A stretch of DNA of 12,726 nucleotides. Origin: Saprospiraceae bacterium. GTDB lineage: Bacteria > Bacteroidota > Bacteroidia > Bacteroidales > JAIPBB01. The notes beneath the pieces were generated by a model, which was given only the letters and a program-made list of their open reading frames with translations, was not told the DNA's origin and searched no databases. The DNA lies in NCBI GenBank assembly GCA_021739805.1, contig JAIPBB010000142.1, positions 1 through 12,726 of the forward strand, read 5' to 3'. The translations under genes and the position numbers were made by a program. Shown here piece after piece: positions 11,935-12,726 of the stretch (within the stretch, counting starts at the first letter, position 1; each line of letters opens with the position of its first letter).

Positions 11935-12726
11935 TTAATTTCTGGCTTTAAGAATCATTGCAAGGAATTTCTGACAATCAACATTTCCTACCAGTTTACA
12001 GGTTTCACATATAGGATTATTAATATTAACCTCGTCTTTGCATTTATTTATAACAAAATCAAGAAACTCGTCCTGTAATACTTGAAGATTATAATAAACA
12101 TAAATAGAGTCAGACAGGGTAAAGCCCTCCTGATCAAGCCACATAGAAAAACCTTTTCGGTAATTGGTATTTGATTTATGAACAATTACTGTTTCCCATG
12201 AAGGTATAATGATTATTTGCTGTTTTCCCATTCCCTCTGCATAAAAAGTCCCTTTGGGTAATCCAAACGCTCTTGCAGATTTGTCAAATGGCACCCACCA
12301 TAAATAACCATGACCACTTCGGAGACCTCGAAATCCGGTTTTTGTATAATCTGTTACAATTTTGTTAAAATATGTTTCAGGTACAATTTGCTTCCCTTCC
12401 CAATTTCCCTTATTCAAACAGAGCTTACCAAATTTAAGCATATCCCTTGCTGAGAGATTATATTGAATAATAGGATGGGAAGATATTTTAGTGTCAATGC
12501 TGTATTCTACCGTAGAATCAGTGATGTCTTCCATTTTAAGTGGATTGGATATATTTGCGATGAAAGCTTCTTTCTCACTTATTCCGGTTTGTTGTTCAAA
12601 TATCGATATCAATGTATTATAATCCCAATTATTATATGCCCATATTGTACCTGGAACATTAGGAGCTGAGCCTAATAAACGATTTTTATTATTTCTCATA
12701 TTTGCTGGTTCACCTGCAGCTAAATG
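11935..12726 (-). CDS. Beta-lactamase-family serine hydrolase, N-terminal part outside window
   Basis: The frame is open to the right edge (263 residues visible), so a Met codon near 12699 is internal and the real start lies outside. The catalytic SxxK motif must be in the missing part. The Y-x-N motif is visible as Y-N-N in GTIWAYNNWDYNTL (about visible residues 26-39). Other family landmarks are LSARDMLKFGKLCLNKGNWE, then GYLWWVP, and GMGKQQIIIIPSWETVIVHK, which lines up with GVLGQYIFTVPEKNAVIVRI of the hydrolase at 4311-5453. The C-terminal tail has a Cys-rich end (CKDEV...CETCKLVGNVDC) not seen in the other enzyme. It is probably an esterase or peptidase-like exported protein; the signal peptide cannot be seen. 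Confidence 0.85.
   Translation of the reverse strand, partial: HLAAGEPANMRNNKNRLLGSAPNVPGTIWAYNNWDYNTLISIFEQQTGISEKEAFIANISNPLKMEDITDSTVEYSIDTKISSHPIIQYNLSARDMLKFGKLCLNKGNWEGKQIVPETYFNKIVTDYTKTGFRGLRSGHGYLWWVPFDKSARAFGLPKGTFYAEGMGKQQIIIIPSWETVIVHKSNTNYRKGFSMWLDQEGFTLSDSIYVYYNLQVLQDEFLDFVINKCKDEVNINNPICETCKLVGNVDCQKFLAMILKARN

Overview
The window is AT-rich and reads as a member of the Bacteroidota. The evidence is a TonB-dependent receptor with an N-terminal carboxypeptidase-like domain, a small TPR protein with the GCEDW-type ending common in that phylum, start sites mostly without Shine-Dalgarno sequences, and several matches to the Bacteroidota -7 promoter box TAnnTTTG. Nothing here allows a genus call.

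Layout from left to right. (1) Positions 1-5453 look like ordinary envelope functions: the 3' part of a beta-strand-rich, probably outer-membrane protein; a small secreted or lipid-anchored TPR protein; a TonB-dependent receptor; and, on the opposite strand, a membrane-anchored serine hydrolase of the beta-lactamase/NylB type. The gaps between these genes carry short tracts of several different 7-base direct repeats. (2) Positions 5454-10479 hold the accessory locus that makes the window interesting. It contains two tandem same-strand genes of almost equal length (778 and 777 codons). Their N-terminal thirds are paralogous: a leader, Glu-rich IQ-repeats, and a DUF4157 (eCIS_core) domain with an HEAWH motif. 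Their C-terminal parts are unrelated. The first carries a putative zinc phospholipase C/S1-P1-nuclease-like domain followed by a triplicated helical repeat. The second carries a small probable beta domain, a helical region and two long Gly/Ala-rich hydrophobic hairpins resembling a pore former. This is the layout of polymorphic effectors: a constant delivery or processing module plus an exchangeable payload. DUF4157 is known for its association with extracellular contractile injection systems, but no eCIS structural gene is in this window. (3) Positions 10480-11074 are a 595-base gap with two short sequences resembling the 3' end (T-arm) of tmRNA, possibly an integration scar, and one doubtful 51-codon ORF. 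(4) Positions 11075-12726 hold a class I SAM-dependent methyltransferase and, convergent with it, a second beta-lactamase-family serine hydrolase cut by the right edge.

The most testable idea is in the first effector. The payload begins W-W-P-K-G-H directly after an I-Q-G junction. In zinc-dependent phospholipase C and P1 nuclease the mature N-terminal Trp itself binds zinc (W1 and H6 in P1 nuclease). The spacing here (W313 to H318) is the same, so the payload may be latent until cleaved just before the Trp. The metalloprotease-like DUF4157 domain in the same chain is a candidate for that cleavage. Both paralogs change from shared to unshared sequence soon after a (A/P)-I-Q motif that also punctuates the Glu-rich repeats.
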